Source: Tagaea sp965279565 (GTDB taxonomy: Bacteria; Pseudomonadota; Alphaproteobacteria; CACIAM-22H2). From it: DNA of 64,000 bases. The notes under the pieces are model-generated. The model searched no databases and was not told where the DNA came from. It saw only the letters and a program-made list of their open reading frames with translations. Positions 20,055-28,804 of this stretch are shown one piece after another. How positions within the stretch are numbered: position 1 is the first letter of the stretch; each line of letters begins with the position of its first letter. A program made the translations under genes and the position numbers. The stretch lies in NCBI GenBank assembly GCA_965279565.1, contig OZ257249.1, forward strand, positions 62,001 through 126,000. Direction: 5' to 3'.

Positions 20055-20998
20055 CCCGCGTACTCGTCCTGATGGGCGGCCTTTCGAGCGAACGCGAGGT
20101 AAGCCTCGTGTCGGGCCGCGAGTGCGCGGCAGCGCTCCGCGCCAAGGGCTACGACGTGGTCGAGCACGATTTCCGTTCGCTCGAAGAGCTGGTCGCCGCA
20201 CTGGCCGAGCGCCCGGACGCCGTCTTCAACGCGCTGCACGGCCGCTATGCCGAGGACGGCACGATCCAGGGCGTGCTCGATCTCGCGCGCGTTCCCTACA
20301 CGCATTCGGGCCTTCTCGCGTCCGCGCTGGCGATGGACAAGCCCGTCGCGCGCAAGCTGTTCGCGGCACACGGCCTGCCGGTGGCGCAGGGTGGGGTGTT
20401 CCATCGCGACGACGTGCTCGCCGGGCGCGCGATGCCGGTTCCCTTCGTCATGAAGCCGACGAACGAAGGCTCGTCGGTCGGCGTGAAGATCGTGCTGGAG
20501 AAATCCGACCTCGAGGCGCTGGCGTCCGAGCCGTGGGAATTCGACGACGAGGTGCTGGTCGAACGCTATGTGCCGGGCCGCGAGTTGACGGTCGCCGTCC
20601 TCGGCGCCAACGGTTCGGCCAAGGCGCTGGGCGTACTCGAGATCCGCCCCAACAACGGTTTCTACGACTACGCGGCCAAGTACACCGACGGGAAGGCGAT
20701 CCATCTGTGCCCCGCCCCCATCGACGCGCGCGCCTACGCGCAGGCGATGGCGATGGCGCTGGAAGCGCATCGGGCACTGGGTTGCCGCGGCGTAAGCCGG
20801 GCCGACATCCGCTACGACGACACGCGCGGCGAACCGGGCGAACTGTGCCTGCTCGAGGTCAACACACAGCCCGGCATGACGCCGCTGTCGCTGGTGCCCG
20901 AGATCGCCGCCGCCACCGGCATGAACTTCCCCGACCTGTGCGCCTGGCTCGTCGAGCATGCGCGCCACGACGGGCCTGCACCCAAGGTGTCCGAATGA
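20051..20998 (+). CDS. ddl: D-alanine:D-alanine ligase
   Basis: A 315-residue ATP-grasp ligase making D-Ala-D-Ala for MurF. Motifs are VLMGGLSSEREVSLVSG, FNALHGRYAEDGTIQG, AMDKPVARKLF, KPTNEGSSVGVKIV, VERYVPGRELTVAVL, and the C-terminal metal-binding EVNTQPGMTPLSLVPE. It lies between murB and ftsQ with ATGA overlaps on both sides. Confidence 0.96.
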   Translation: MTRVLVLMGGLSSEREVSLVSGRECAAALRAKGYDVVEHDFRSLEELVAALAERPDAVFNALHGRYAEDGTIQGVLDLARVPYTHSGLLASALAMDKPVARKLFAAHGLPVAQGGVFHRDDVLAGRAMPVPFVMKPTNEGSSVGVKIVLEKSDLEALASEPWEFDDEVLVERYVPGRELTVAVLGANGSAKALGVLEIRPNNGFYDYAAKYTDGKAIHLCPAPIDARAYAQAMAMALEAHRALGCRGVSRADIRYDDTRGEPGELCLLEVNTQPGMTPLSLVPEIAAATGMNFPDLCAWLVEHARHDGPAPKVSE

Positions 20999-21885
20999 TG
21001 CTGCGCCGTTCCAAGACCAAGAAACCCGCGCGCCGCTTCGGCTGGCGCCGGATCCTGTCGACCCGCCCGTCGGCGCGCGCGGTGAAGCTTTCGCTCGCTT
21101 TCGTCCTCGCCGTGTCGCTGGGCGGCGGCGGCTGGTGGGCGTGGACGCACGGGGCGGCGGAATCGCTCGAAGACCTGCGCGTCGATGCCGGGCGGGGTGC
21201 GATGAATCTCGGCGCGCGCCTGGGCCTTGCCGTGAACGACATCCGCATCGAAGGCCGCGTGCAGACCGATCCGCGCGACGTGCGCGCGGTCCTCGACGCG
21301 CGCCGCGGCTCGCCGATCCTCGCCTTCGATCCCTATGCGGCGAAGACGGAACTCGAAAGGCTTCCCTGGGTGCGCAAGGCCACGGTCGAGCGCCGCCTGC
21401 CCGACACGATCGTCGTCCAGCTCGACGAGCGCGTACCTCTGGCACTCTGGCAGCGACAGGGCCGCTTCACGCTGATCGATTCCGAAGGCAAGGAGATCCC
21501 CGGCACCGATCCGGCGAAATTCTCCGACCGGCCGATCGTCGTCGGCGACGACGCGCCCGAGCACGCCGCCTCGCTGATCGCCCTGCTGGAAACCGAACCC
21601 GCGATGATGGCGCGCATCGCCGCCGCGGTGCGCGTCGGCGGAAGGCGCTGGAACCTGCGCCTCGACAACGGCGTCGACGTCAACCTGCCCGAAGCCAATC
21701 CGGGTGCGGCCTACGAACGGCTCGCCCAGCTTGCGCGCGACAACGGCCTGATCGACCGCAACCTCGTCGCGGTCGACCTGCGCCTGCCCGACCGCCTGAT
21801 CCTTCGCGTCGGCCGCGAGCAGCCCGCGGCCATCCCGACCCAGACGGCGCCGGTTCCCGCGCGCCGCCCCAACAAGCCGACCTGA
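20995..21885 (+). CDS. ftsQ: Cell division protein FtsQ
   Basis: A 296-residue bitopic protein. A basic cytoplasmic start is followed by one transmembrane helix (LSLAFVLAVSLGGGGWWAW, residues 32-51). Next is a POTRA domain (VNDIRIEGRVQTDPRDVRAVL through LPWVRKATVERRLPDTIVVQLDERVPLALWQ) and the FtsQ beta domain ending with the AAAVRVGGRRWNLRLDNG segment. It recruits FtsL and regulates FtsWI. It overlaps ddl; ftsA follows after 13 bases. Confidence 0.95.
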   Translation: MMLRRSKTKKPARRFGWRRILSTRPSARAVKLSLAFVLAVSLGGGGWWAWTHGAAESLEDLRVDAGRGAMNLGARLGLAVNDIRIEGRVQTDPRDVRAVLDARRGSPILAFDPYAAKTELERLPWVRKATVERRLPDTIVVQLDERVPLALWQRQGRFTLIDSEGKEIPGTDPAKFSDRPIVVGDDAPEHAASLIALLETEPAMMARIAAAVRVGGRRWNLRLDNGVDVNLPEANPGAAYERLAQLARDNGLIDRNLVAVDLRLPDRLILRVGREQPAAIPTQTAPVPARRPNKPT

Positions 21886-21898
21886 GGAGCCTCGCATA

Positions 21899-23152
21899 GT
21901 GCGCAAGAGCAAGCGGAAATCCCGGAACGGCCTGATCGCGGCCCTCGATCTCGGCTCGACCAAGGTGGCCTGCTTCGTCGCCAAGGCGGAGGCGGACGGG
22001 TCTGCCCGCGTCGTCGGCATCGGCCACCAGATCAGCCACGGCGTGAAGGGCGGGGCGATCATCGATCTCGAGGAAGCCGAGAACTCGATCCTGTCGGCCG
22101 TCTCGGCGGCCGAGCAGATGGCGGGCGAGACGCTGAAGAGCGTCGTCGTCAACCTGATCGGCGGCCATCCGCAGTCGCGCACGGTGCCGGTCGAAGTCGC
22201 CATCGCCGGCCACGAGATCGCCGAGCACGACCTGCGCAAGGTGCTCGACCAGGCGCGCCAGACCCAGCAGGCGACCGACCGCCGCCTCATCCACCAGATT
22301 CCCGTCGGCTTCACGATCGACGGCAGCCGGGGCATCCGCGATCCGCGCGGCATGTGCGGCGACCGGCTCGGCGTCAACATGCACATGCTGACGGCCGGCT
22401 CCGCCGCCGTGCGCAATCTCGAAAGCGTCGTCGCGCGCTGCCATCTGGAAATCGAGGACATCGTCGTCCCGGCCTATGCCGCGGGTCTCGCCTGCCTCGT
22501 CGAGGACGAGATGGACCTCGGCACGTGCGTCATCGACATGGGTGGGGGCACCACGTCCTTCGCCGTGTTCTTCGACGGGCACTGCGTCTATGCCGACACG
22601 ATCTCGGTCGGCGGGGCGCACGTCACCAACGACATCGCGCGCGGGCTTTCCACACCGCTCGCCTATGCCGAACGGATGAAGACGCTGCACGGCAGCTGCA
22701 TCCCGTCGGCCGCCGACGAGCGCGAGATCATCGACGTGCCGCTGGTCGGCGAGGAAGAACACGCGCAGGCCAACCACGTGCCCAAATCGATCCTGACCGG
22801 GATCATTGCACCACGCCTCGAAGAGACATTCGAGATGGTGCGCCAGCGCCTCGAGGCGTCGGGCTTCGACCGCATCGCGGGGCGACGCGTCGTGCTGACG
22901 GGCGGCGCTTCCCAGCTCCAGGGCGTGCGCGAGCTCGCCGCCATGGTCCTCGACAAGCAGGTGCGCATGGGCAAGCCCATCCGCCTGCAGGGTCTGGCCG
23001 ACCAGACCGGCGGCCCCGCCTTCGCGGCGTGCGCCGGGCTCGTCGCTTTCGCCCTCGCCAAGGGCACGGAATCCCTGCGGCCCGAAACCGCACCCGCGAC
23101 GGGTGCCGGAATGATCGGCCGCTTCGGAATGTGGCTGAAGGAGAACCTATGA
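21899..23152 (+). CDS. ftsA: Cell division actin homologue FtsA
   Basis: A 417-residue actin-fold ATPase that tethers FtsZ to the membrane. Motifs are LIAALDLGSTKVACFVA (phosphate 1), the SHS2 insertion around KSVVVNLIGGHPQS, VIDMGGGTTSFAVFFDG (phosphate 2) and VVLTGGASQLQGVRELA (adenosine site). The C-terminal amphipathic end RFGMWLKENL is the likely membrane-targeting helix. It starts at GTG 21899, preceded by GAGGAG 11 bases upstream. A 112-base spacer follows before ftsZ. Confidence 0.96.
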   Translation: MRKSKRKSRNGLIAALDLGSTKVACFVAKAEADGSARVVGIGHQISHGVKGGAIIDLEEAENSILSAVSAAEQMAGETLKSVVVNLIGGHPQSRTVPVEVAIAGHEIAEHDLRKVLDQARQTQQATDRRLIHQIPVGFTIDGSRGIRDPRGMCGDRLGVNMHMLTAGSAAVRNLESVVARCHLEIEDIVVPAYAAGLACLVEDEMDLGTCVIDMGGGTTSFAVFFDGHCVYADTISVGGAHVTNDIARGLSTPLAYAERMKTLHGSCIPSAADEREIIDVPLVGEEEHAQANHVPKSILTGIIAPRLEETFEMVRQRLEASGFDRIAGRRVVLTGGASQLQGVRELAAMVLDKQVRMGKPIRLQGLADQTGGPAFAACAGLVAFALAKGTESLRPETAPATGAGMIGRFGMWLKENL

Positions 23153-23264
23153 CGGGAGGACCTTCACCGCCGCGACGACAACCCCAGCACCGTCTCGGCC
23201 CGCGCGAAGCGGGTCACCAGCTCAACCGACTTATCGGAACTCACAGGGATCGGAGGTAACGACC

Positions 23265-24923
23265 ATGGCCATCACTCTCGGAATCCAGCCCAGCGAACTG
23301 AAGCCGCGCATCACCGTCGTCGGTGTGGGCGGTGCCGGCGGCAACGCCGTCAACAACATGATCCGCGCCAAGCTCGAAGGCGTGGAGTTCGTCGTCGCGA
23401 ACACCGACGCCCAGGCGCTCGGCCAGTCGATCGCCGAACGCAAGCTCCAGCTCGGCGTGGGCGTCACGCAGGGCCTGGGCGCAGGCTCGCGCCCCGACGT
23501 CGGCCGCGTGGCCGCGGAAGAATCGATGGGCGATCTCCTGGAGCACATCCAGGGTTCGCACATGGTCTTCGTCGCCGCCGGCATGGGCGGCGGGACGGGG
23601 ACGGGTGCCGCCCCGGTCATCGCGCGCGCCTGCCGCGAGCACGGTATCCTCACCGTGGGCGTGGTGACGAAGCCCTTCCACTTCGAGGGCCAGAACCGCA
23701 TGCGTCTGGCCGAAGCCGGCATCGAGGAGCTTCAGCAGACGGTCGACACGCTCATCATCATCCCGAACCAGAACCTGTTCCGGGTGGCGAACGAGCGCAC
23801 GACCTTCGCCGACGCCTTCAAGATGGCCGACGACGTACTCTATTCGGGCGTGCGCGGCGTCACCGACCTGATGGTGATGCCGGGCCTGATCAATCTCGAC
23901 TTCGCCGACATCCGCTCGGTGATGGGCGAGATGGGCAAGGCGATGATGGGCACGGGCGAGGCCGAGGGCGACAACCGCGCCATCGACGCCGCCCAGAAGG
24001 CGATCTCGAACCCGCTCCTCGACGACGTGTCGATGAAGGGGGCCAAGGGCGTTCTCATCAACATCACCGGCGGCATGGACATGACGCTGTTCGAGGTCGA
24101 CGAGGCGGCCAACCGCATCCGCGACGAGGTCGATCCGGACGCGAACATCATCTTCGGCTCGACCTTCGACGAGAGCCTCAACGGCCGCATGCGCGTGTCG
24201 GTCGTGGCGACCGGCATCGAGGCGATCGCCGCCGCGATGCCGCTGCCCGACAAGAAGGTGGTCAACATCCGCGCCACGGCACGCCCGGCCCCGATGACCA
24301 CGACGGCGCCCGCCGCCGTGGCCGCGGCGACGGCGATCCCGCCGGTCCCGGCCTACGCCCCGACGGTGGCGCAGGCGGCCCCCATCCAGCAGGGTGCCAC
24401 CGCGCTGAAGATGGAACCGGCCCCGATGCCCGAACCCGCCCCGGCACCCGCCGCGGCGGAGACGGTCGCCGAGCCGGTCGCGATTGCCCCGGCGCCGGTC
24501 GCCGAGGCGTTCATCCCGCCCAAGCCGGTCGAGGTCGCGGCACCTGCCGCCGCGGCACCGACGCAGCCGGCCAACCCGTTCGCCGAGGCCGAACTCGTCA
24601 ACGCGGCCAAGGCGGCGGCACCCAAGCCGGTCCGCAAGCCGACGATCTTCGAGCGCATGACCCGCACGGGGACGGCGCGTTCGGAGAGCGAAACGACCCG
24701 CAGCCAGCCCACGCTGGTCGCACCGGTCGGCGGCATCATGCCGGCCCCGGCCGCCGCGGCACCTGCGCCGACCTCGGCGCCGGCCCCGGCGCCGGCCCCG
24801 GCACCGCAGCCGGTTACCGCACAGCCGCGCCTGGGCGGGCTCGACCCGTCGGATCGCGTCCAGTCGAAGTCGGAAGACGATCTGCTGGAAATCCCGGCGT
24901 TCCTGCGCCGCCAGGCGAACTAG
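23265..24923 (+). CDS. ftsZ: Cell division GTPase FtsZ
   Basis: A 552-residue tubulin homologue. The GTPase domain has VVGVGGAGGNAVNNM, the tubulin signature GGGTGTGAAP at residues 108-117, and the T7 synergy loop NLDFADIRSVM. From about residue 320 to 535 runs a Pro/Ala-rich disordered linker, then the conserved C-terminal peptide LLEIPAFLRRQAN that binds FtsA and other partners. The long linker is usual for alphaproteobacteria. The start has GGAGG 8 bases upstream. It is the last gene before a strong terminator. Confidence 0.97.
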   Translation: MAITLGIQPSELKPRITVVGVGGAGGNAVNNMIRAKLEGVEFVVANTDAQALGQSIAERKLQLGVGVTQGLGAGSRPDVGRVAAEESMGDLLEHIQGSHMVFVAAGMGGGTGTGAAPVIARACREHGILTVGVVTKPFHFEGQNRMRLAEAGIEELQQTVDTLIIIPNQNLFRVANERTTFADAFKMADDVLYSGVRGVTDLMVMPGLINLDFADIRSVMGEMGKAMMGTGEAEGDNRAIDAAQKAISNPLLDDVSMKGAKGVLINITGGMDMTLFEVDEAANRIRDEVDPDANIIFGSTFDESLNGRMRVSVVATGIEAIAAAMPLPDKKVVNIRATARPAPMTTTAPAAVAAATAIPPVPAYAPTVAQAAPIQQGATALKMEPAPMPEPAPAPAAAETVAEPVAIAPAPVAEAFIPPKPVEVAAPAAAAPTQPANPFAEAELVNAAKAAAPKPVRKPTIFERMTRTGTARSESETTRSQPTLVAPVGGIMPAPAAAAPAPTSAPAPAPAPAPQPVTAQPRLGGLDPSDRVQSKSEDDLLEIPAFLRRQAN

Positions 24924-24973
24924 CGGACGGGTTGCAGGTGGCCATGCCTGCAACAGTTCGCAACAAAAGGTGA

Positions 24974-25027
24974 CTTGAGGCTCCGGGGGCGGTCTTGTAC
25001 CAACCCTCGGAGCCTCAAGGTTTTTTT
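24974..25027 (+). terminator. Strong rho-independent terminator after ftsZ
   Basis: CTTGAGGCTCCG (24974-24985) pairs perfectly with CGGAGCCTCAAG (25008-25019), 12 bp, and is followed by G and seven T. It ends the dcw transcript and separates ftsZ from lpxC. It also argues against starts for lpxC upstream of 25027. Confidence 0.92.
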
Positions 25028-25093
25028 AGGGGAAGAAGTCGCCGCGACCCGCGTTGTGGTCGCACACGGCACATCGCCCCCCGGAGTTCGGAT

Positions 25094-26035
25094 TTGCTCG
25101 GCAAGCGTACACAAAAGTCACGTACCGTTGCGCAGCGCACCCTGAAGGGTCCGATCGCTTGCACCGGTACCGGTCTGCATTCCGGCCGCAAGGTCGCCAT
25201 GCAGCTGCTGCCGGCCGCCCCCAACCACGGCATCGTCTTCCGCCGCCGCGACATCCCCGGCGACGCCGGCATCCTGAAGGCCGATTTCCGCGCGGTGCGC
25301 GACACGCGCCTGTGCTCGATGCTGGCCAACGACGCCGGCACGAAGATCGGCACGGTCGAGCACCTGATGGCCGCCCTCTACGGCGCGGAGATCGACAACC
25401 TGATCGTCGAGCTCGACGCCGACGAAGTGCCCGTCATGGACGGCTCGGCCGCCCCGTTCCTGTTCCTCGTCGACTGCGCGGGCACGATCGAGCAGGCGGC
25501 ACCCCGCCGCGCCATCGAGATCCTCGCCCCGATCGCCTTCGAGGAAGGCGACGCGCGGATCGAGCTCGTCCCCGGCGCCGGTTTCTCGGCCGAATTCGAG
25601 ATCGACTTCGCCAACGAGGCGATCGGCCGGCAGGCCATCCATGTGGCGCTGGAGCCGGCCGGCTTCCGCCAGGACATCGCCCGCGCACGCACCTTCGGCT
25701 TCGAGCACGAGGTCGCCTCGCTGCGCGCCATGGGCCTCGCGCGCGGCGGCTCGCTCGACAATGCGGTCGTCGTCTCGGGCGAACGCATCCTCAACGAGGA
25801 CGGCCTGCGCTTCGACGACGAGTTCGTGCGCCACAAGGTGCTCGACCTGGTCGGCGACTTCTATCTGGCCGGCGCCCCGATCCTTGGCCATGCCCGCGCC
25901 CGGCGTACCGGCCACCGGCACAACAACGCGCTGCTGCATGCGCTGTTCGCCGCCCCCGCCGCCTGGCGCTGGACCGAGGTCGGTGCGGACACCTATGCCC
26001 GGCCGGCCGCCCGGGCGAGCCTGGCTTCGGACTGA
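25094..26035 (+). CDS. lpxC: UDP-3-O-acyl-N-acetylglucosamine deacetylase LpxC
   Basis: A 313-residue zinc amidase that commits UDP-acyl-GlcNAc to lipid A synthesis. Motifs are QRTLKGPIACTGTGLHSGRKV, GTVEHLMAALYG (first zinc histidine, near residue 90), DEVPVMDGSAAPF, FRHKVLDLVGD-like EFVRHKVLDLVGDFYLAG (zinc His and Asp), and GHRHNNALLHAL (catalytic His). The TTG at 25094 has GGAG 8 bases upstream and lies after the ftsZ terminator. No ATG is available in frame near the conserved N terminus. Confidence 0.93.
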   Translation: MLGKRTQKSRTVAQRTLKGPIACTGTGLHSGRKVAMQLLPAAPNHGIVFRRRDIPGDAGILKADFRAVRDTRLCSMLANDAGTKIGTVEHLMAALYGAEIDNLIVELDADEVPVMDGSAAPFLFLVDCAGTIEQAAPRRAIEILAPIAFEEGDARIELVPGAGFSAEFEIDFANEAIGRQAIHVALEPAGFRQDIARARTFGFEHEVASLRAMGLARGGSLDNAVVVSGERILNEDGLRFDDEFVRHKVLDLVGDFYLAGAPILGHARARRTGHRHNNALLHALFAAPAAWRWTEVGADTYARPAARASLASD

Positions 26036-26090
26036 GCCCTCCCCCTCCGGCAGGGCTGAATTTCCCCCGGAACTCGCCTATATTAAGGTC

Positions 26091-26927
26091 ATGACCGCGA
26101 TACGCGCCGCCCGACCGATTCGACTTGCCGCAGCATTGGCTGCGGGCCTCCTCGCCGTCGCCTGCAGCGGCACCGAGGAAGAGGCCTATGTCGAACGGCC
26201 GGTCGAGGAGCTCTACAACAACGCCGTCAACGCGATGTCGACCGGCAACAACAAGCGCGCGGCCAAGCTCTTCGACGAGGTCGAGCGCCAGCACCCCTAT
26301 TCGGTCTGGGCGACGCGCGCCCTGCTCCAGGCGGCCTACGCGCACTATCAGGGCAACAGGTACGACGACGCGATCGTCGCGATCGACCGCTTCATCCAGC
26401 TCAACCCGTCCAACCGCGACGTCGCCTATGCCTATTACCTGAAGGCGCTGTGCAACTACGAGCAGATCACCGACGTCGCGCGCGACGCGCGCATGACCGA
26501 AGTGTCGCTGCAGGCCCTGCAGGAAGTGGTGCGCCGCTTCCCCGAAACGCCGTTCGCGCGCGACGCGCGCGTCAAGATCGACCTCACCTACGACCATCTC
26601 GCCGGCAAGGAGATGGAAGTCGGGCGCTTCTATCTGAAGCGCGGCCAGTGGCTCGCCGCGATCAACCGCTTCCGCACCGTCGTCGACAAGTACCAGACGA
26701 CCGGCCACGTGCCCGAGGCGCTGCACCGCCTCGTCGAAGGCTACATGGCGCTGGGCCTCGTCGACGAGGCGCGCCGCTCGGCCGCCGTGCTCGGGCACAA
26801 TTATCCGGGCAGCGAGTGGTACCAGGACTCCTTCGCCCTCGTCGGGACGGGCGAACTGCCGAAGGACGACCGCCCCGGCATGGTCTCGCGCACCCTCAAC
26901 GCGCTCAATCCGCTCAACCTGTTCTGA
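26091..26927 (+). CDS. bamD: Outer-membrane assembly lipoprotein BamD
   Basis: A 278-residue lipoprotein of the BAM complex that inserts beta-barrel proteins. The N terminus is a type II signal peptide with lipobox LAVAC and lipidated Cys25. The rest is TPR-like: VEELYNNAVNAMSTGNNKRAAKLFDEVERQHPYS, DDAIVAIDRFIQLNPSNRDVAYAYYLKAL and KRGQWLAAINRFRTVVDKYQ are typical BamD repeats, each shown here only in part. It starts 55 bases after lpxC with AAGG just before the ATG. Confidence 0.94.
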   Translation: MTAIRAARPIRLAAALAAGLLAVACSGTEEEAYVERPVEELYNNAVNAMSTGNNKRAAKLFDEVERQHPYSVWATRALLQAAYAHYQGNRYDDAIVAIDRFIQLNPSNRDVAYAYYLKALCNYEQITDVARDARMTEVSLQALQEVVRRFPETPFARDARVKIDLTYDHLAGKEMEVGRFYLKRGQWLAAINRFRTVVDKYQTTGHVPEALHRLVEGYMALGLVDEARRSAAVLGHNYPGSEWYQDSFALVGTGELPKDDRPGMVSRTLNALNPLNLF

Positions 26928-26962
26928 AGGCCGCCTCTCGGCGTTCTAGGAATAAATAACGA

Positions 26963-26999
26963 GAACATATTGACAACATCCGAACGGCGGCGCTAGGGT
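26963..26999 (+). promoter_or_regulatory. LexA-like SOS box overlapping the recN promoter
   Basis: GAAC-N7-CAAC at 26963-26977 reads GTTG-N7-GTTC on the other strand. This is one base from the alphaproteobacterial LexA consensus GTTC-N7-GTTC. It overlaps TTGACA (26970-26975), a good -35, with a weak -10 TAGGGT at 26994-26999 (18-base spacer). recN is a classic SOS gene, so repression by LexA is the likely reading. Confidence 0.65.
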
Positions 27000-27040
27000 C
27001 GGATCCGCGATTCCTCCTTCCTCCCGGCGCCGGAGTCCCG

Positions 27041-28804
27041 ATGCCCCGTCCGCATCTGAAGCTCGTACCGCCCGCCTTCCCTGCGGGCGATTCTCCCGCT
27101 ACATCGAAGGCGATGCTCGCCTCGCTCGCCATCCGCGATTTCGTCCTGATCGACCGGCTCGACATCGCCTTCGAGGCCGGCCTGTCGGCGCTGACCGGCG
27201 AGACGGGTGCCGGCAAGTCGATCCTGCTCGACGCACTCGGCCTCGCACTCGGCGGCCGGGCCGAAGCCGGGTTCGTGCGCAAGGGTGCGACGCAGGCAAG
27301 CGTCGCCGCCAGCTTCGACGTCGAGGCCGGACACCCCGCCCTGGCACGCCTCGCCGAACAGGGTCTCGACCTGCCCGAGGCGGGAGCCCCCCTCATCCTG
27401 CGCCGCGTGCTGTCGGCCGACGGGCGCAGCCGCGCCTTCGCCAACGATCAGGCCTGCTCGGTCGGCCTGCTGCGCGAGCTGGGCGAATCCCTCGTCGAGG
27501 TGCACGGCCAGTTCGACACGCACGGCCTGTTCGACGCGTCCACCCATTGCGGCCTGCTCGACGCGTGGGCCGATCTGGTGCGCCCGGCCGCGGAACTGGT
27601 ACGCCTGCATGCCGACTGGCGCACGCGGATGCGCGCGGTCGACGACGCGAACGAAGCCGTCGCGCGCGCGCGCGCCGAGGAAGACTATCTGCGCCACGCC
27701 GTGGGCGAGCTCGACGCGCTGGAGCCCAGGGAAGGCGAGGAAAAGACGCTCGCCGAACAGCGCGCGATCCTGCAGGGCCGCGAGAAGCTGGCCGAAGCCC
27801 TTGCCGAAGCCGCCGCCGAGATCGGCCAGCACAAGGGGGCCGAAGGCGCCCTGCGCGCGGCCCAGCGTGCGCTCGAACGCGTCGCCCCGCATGCGGGCGA
27901 ACGCTTCGACCGCGCTATCGCCGCCCTCGACCGTGCCGCTTCCGAGGCGATGGATGCCGCGGCCGAGATCGAAGCCGCGGGCGACGCCCTCGCGGAAGGC
28001 GGCAGTGATCTGGAGAAGACCGAGGAGCGGCTGTTCGCGCTGCGCGCACTCGCGCGCAAGCACCGCACCGACGTGGACGGGCTTGCGAAGCTGCGCGCCG
28101 AGATTGCCGACAAGCTCGCCGCCCTCGACGACGGCGAAGCGGGCCTGAAGAAACTGGCGCAGGAAGCGGCAGCCGCGAAATCGGCCTTCCTGACGGCGGC
28201 CAAGGCGCTGTCGGCCGCGCGCAACGCCGCCGCCGGCAAGCTCGACAAGGCGCTCGCCAAGGAACTGCCGCCGCTCAAGCTCGACAAGGCGAAGTTCCGC
28301 ACGCGCATCGCTCCCCTGCCGGAAGCCGACTGGCACGCGGGCGGGATGGACGCGGTCGCGTTCGAGGTCGCCACCAACCCCGGCAGCGAGCCCGGCCCGC
28401 TCGCCAAGATCGCCTCGGGCGGCGAACTCGCGCGCTTCATGCTGGCGCTGAAAGTGGTGCTCGCGCGCGCCGACGCGCGCCGCGGCCTTGCCCCCGCCCT
28501 CGTGTTCGACGAAGTCGACGCCGGGATCGGCGGTGCCGTGGCGGCAGCCGTGGGCGAACGCCTCGCGCGGCTGGCGCGCGAAGCGCAGGTCCTGGTCGTC
28601 ACGCACAGCCCGCAGGTGGCCGCACGCGCCGACACGCATCTGCGCGTCGCCAAGACCGCGACCGCCAAGACCGCCGCCACGCGCGTGGAAACGCTGGACG
28701 CGCGTGCCCGGCGCGAAGAGATCGCGCGCATGCTGTCGGGTGCCACGATCACCGATGCGGCCCGCGCGGCGGCCGACGCGTTGCTCGCGAGCCCGGCCGC
28801 ATGA
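27041..28804 (+). CDS. recN: DNA repair protein RecN
   Basis: A 587-residue SMC-like ATPase for double-strand-break repair. It has LASLAIRDFVLIDRLDI, Walker A LTGETGAGKSILLDALGLALGG, a central coiled coil (about residues 190-400), the signature IASGGELARFMLALKVVLA, and Walker B LVFDEVDAGIGGAVAAAVGERL. The start at 27041 has GGAG 5 bases upstream. Most RecN proteins begin at the equivalent of the internal ATG 27113 (MLASLAIRD), which has only a closely spaced GAAGG, so the true start may be there. A LexA-like box lies upstream. The 3' end overlaps ligA by ATGA. Confidence 0.94.
   Translation: MPRPHLKLVPPAFPAGDSPATSKAMLASLAIRDFVLIDRLDIAFEAGLSALTGETGAGKSILLDALGLALGGRAEAGFVRKGATQASVAASFDVEAGHPALARLAEQGLDLPEAGAPLILRRVLSADGRSRAFANDQACSVGLLRELGESLVEVHGQFDTHGLFDASTHCGLLDAWADLVRPAAELVRLHADWRTRMRAVDDANEAVARARAEEDYLRHAVGELDALEPREGEEKTLAEQRAILQGREKLAEALAEAAAEIGQHKGAEGALRAAQRALERVAPHAGERFDRAIAALDRAASEAMDAAAEIEAAGDALAEGGSDLEKTEERLFALRALARKHRTDVDGLAKLRAEIADKLAALDDGEAGLKKLAQEAAAAKSAFLTAAKALSAARNAAAGKLDKALAKELPPLKLDKAKFRTRIAPLPEADWHAGGMDAVAFEVATNPGSEPGPLAKIASGGELARFMLALKVVLARADARRGLAPALVFDEVDAGIGGAVAAAVGERLARLAREAQVLVVTHSPQVAARADTHLRVAKTATAKTAATRVETLDARARREEIARMLSGATITDAARAAADALLASPAA

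Noticed and set aside
24765..24815. Short tandem GCCCCGGC-like repeats in ftsZ as a variable-number repeat
   Set aside because: They encode the ordinary Pro/Ala linker; low complexity is expected and nothing shows length variation.
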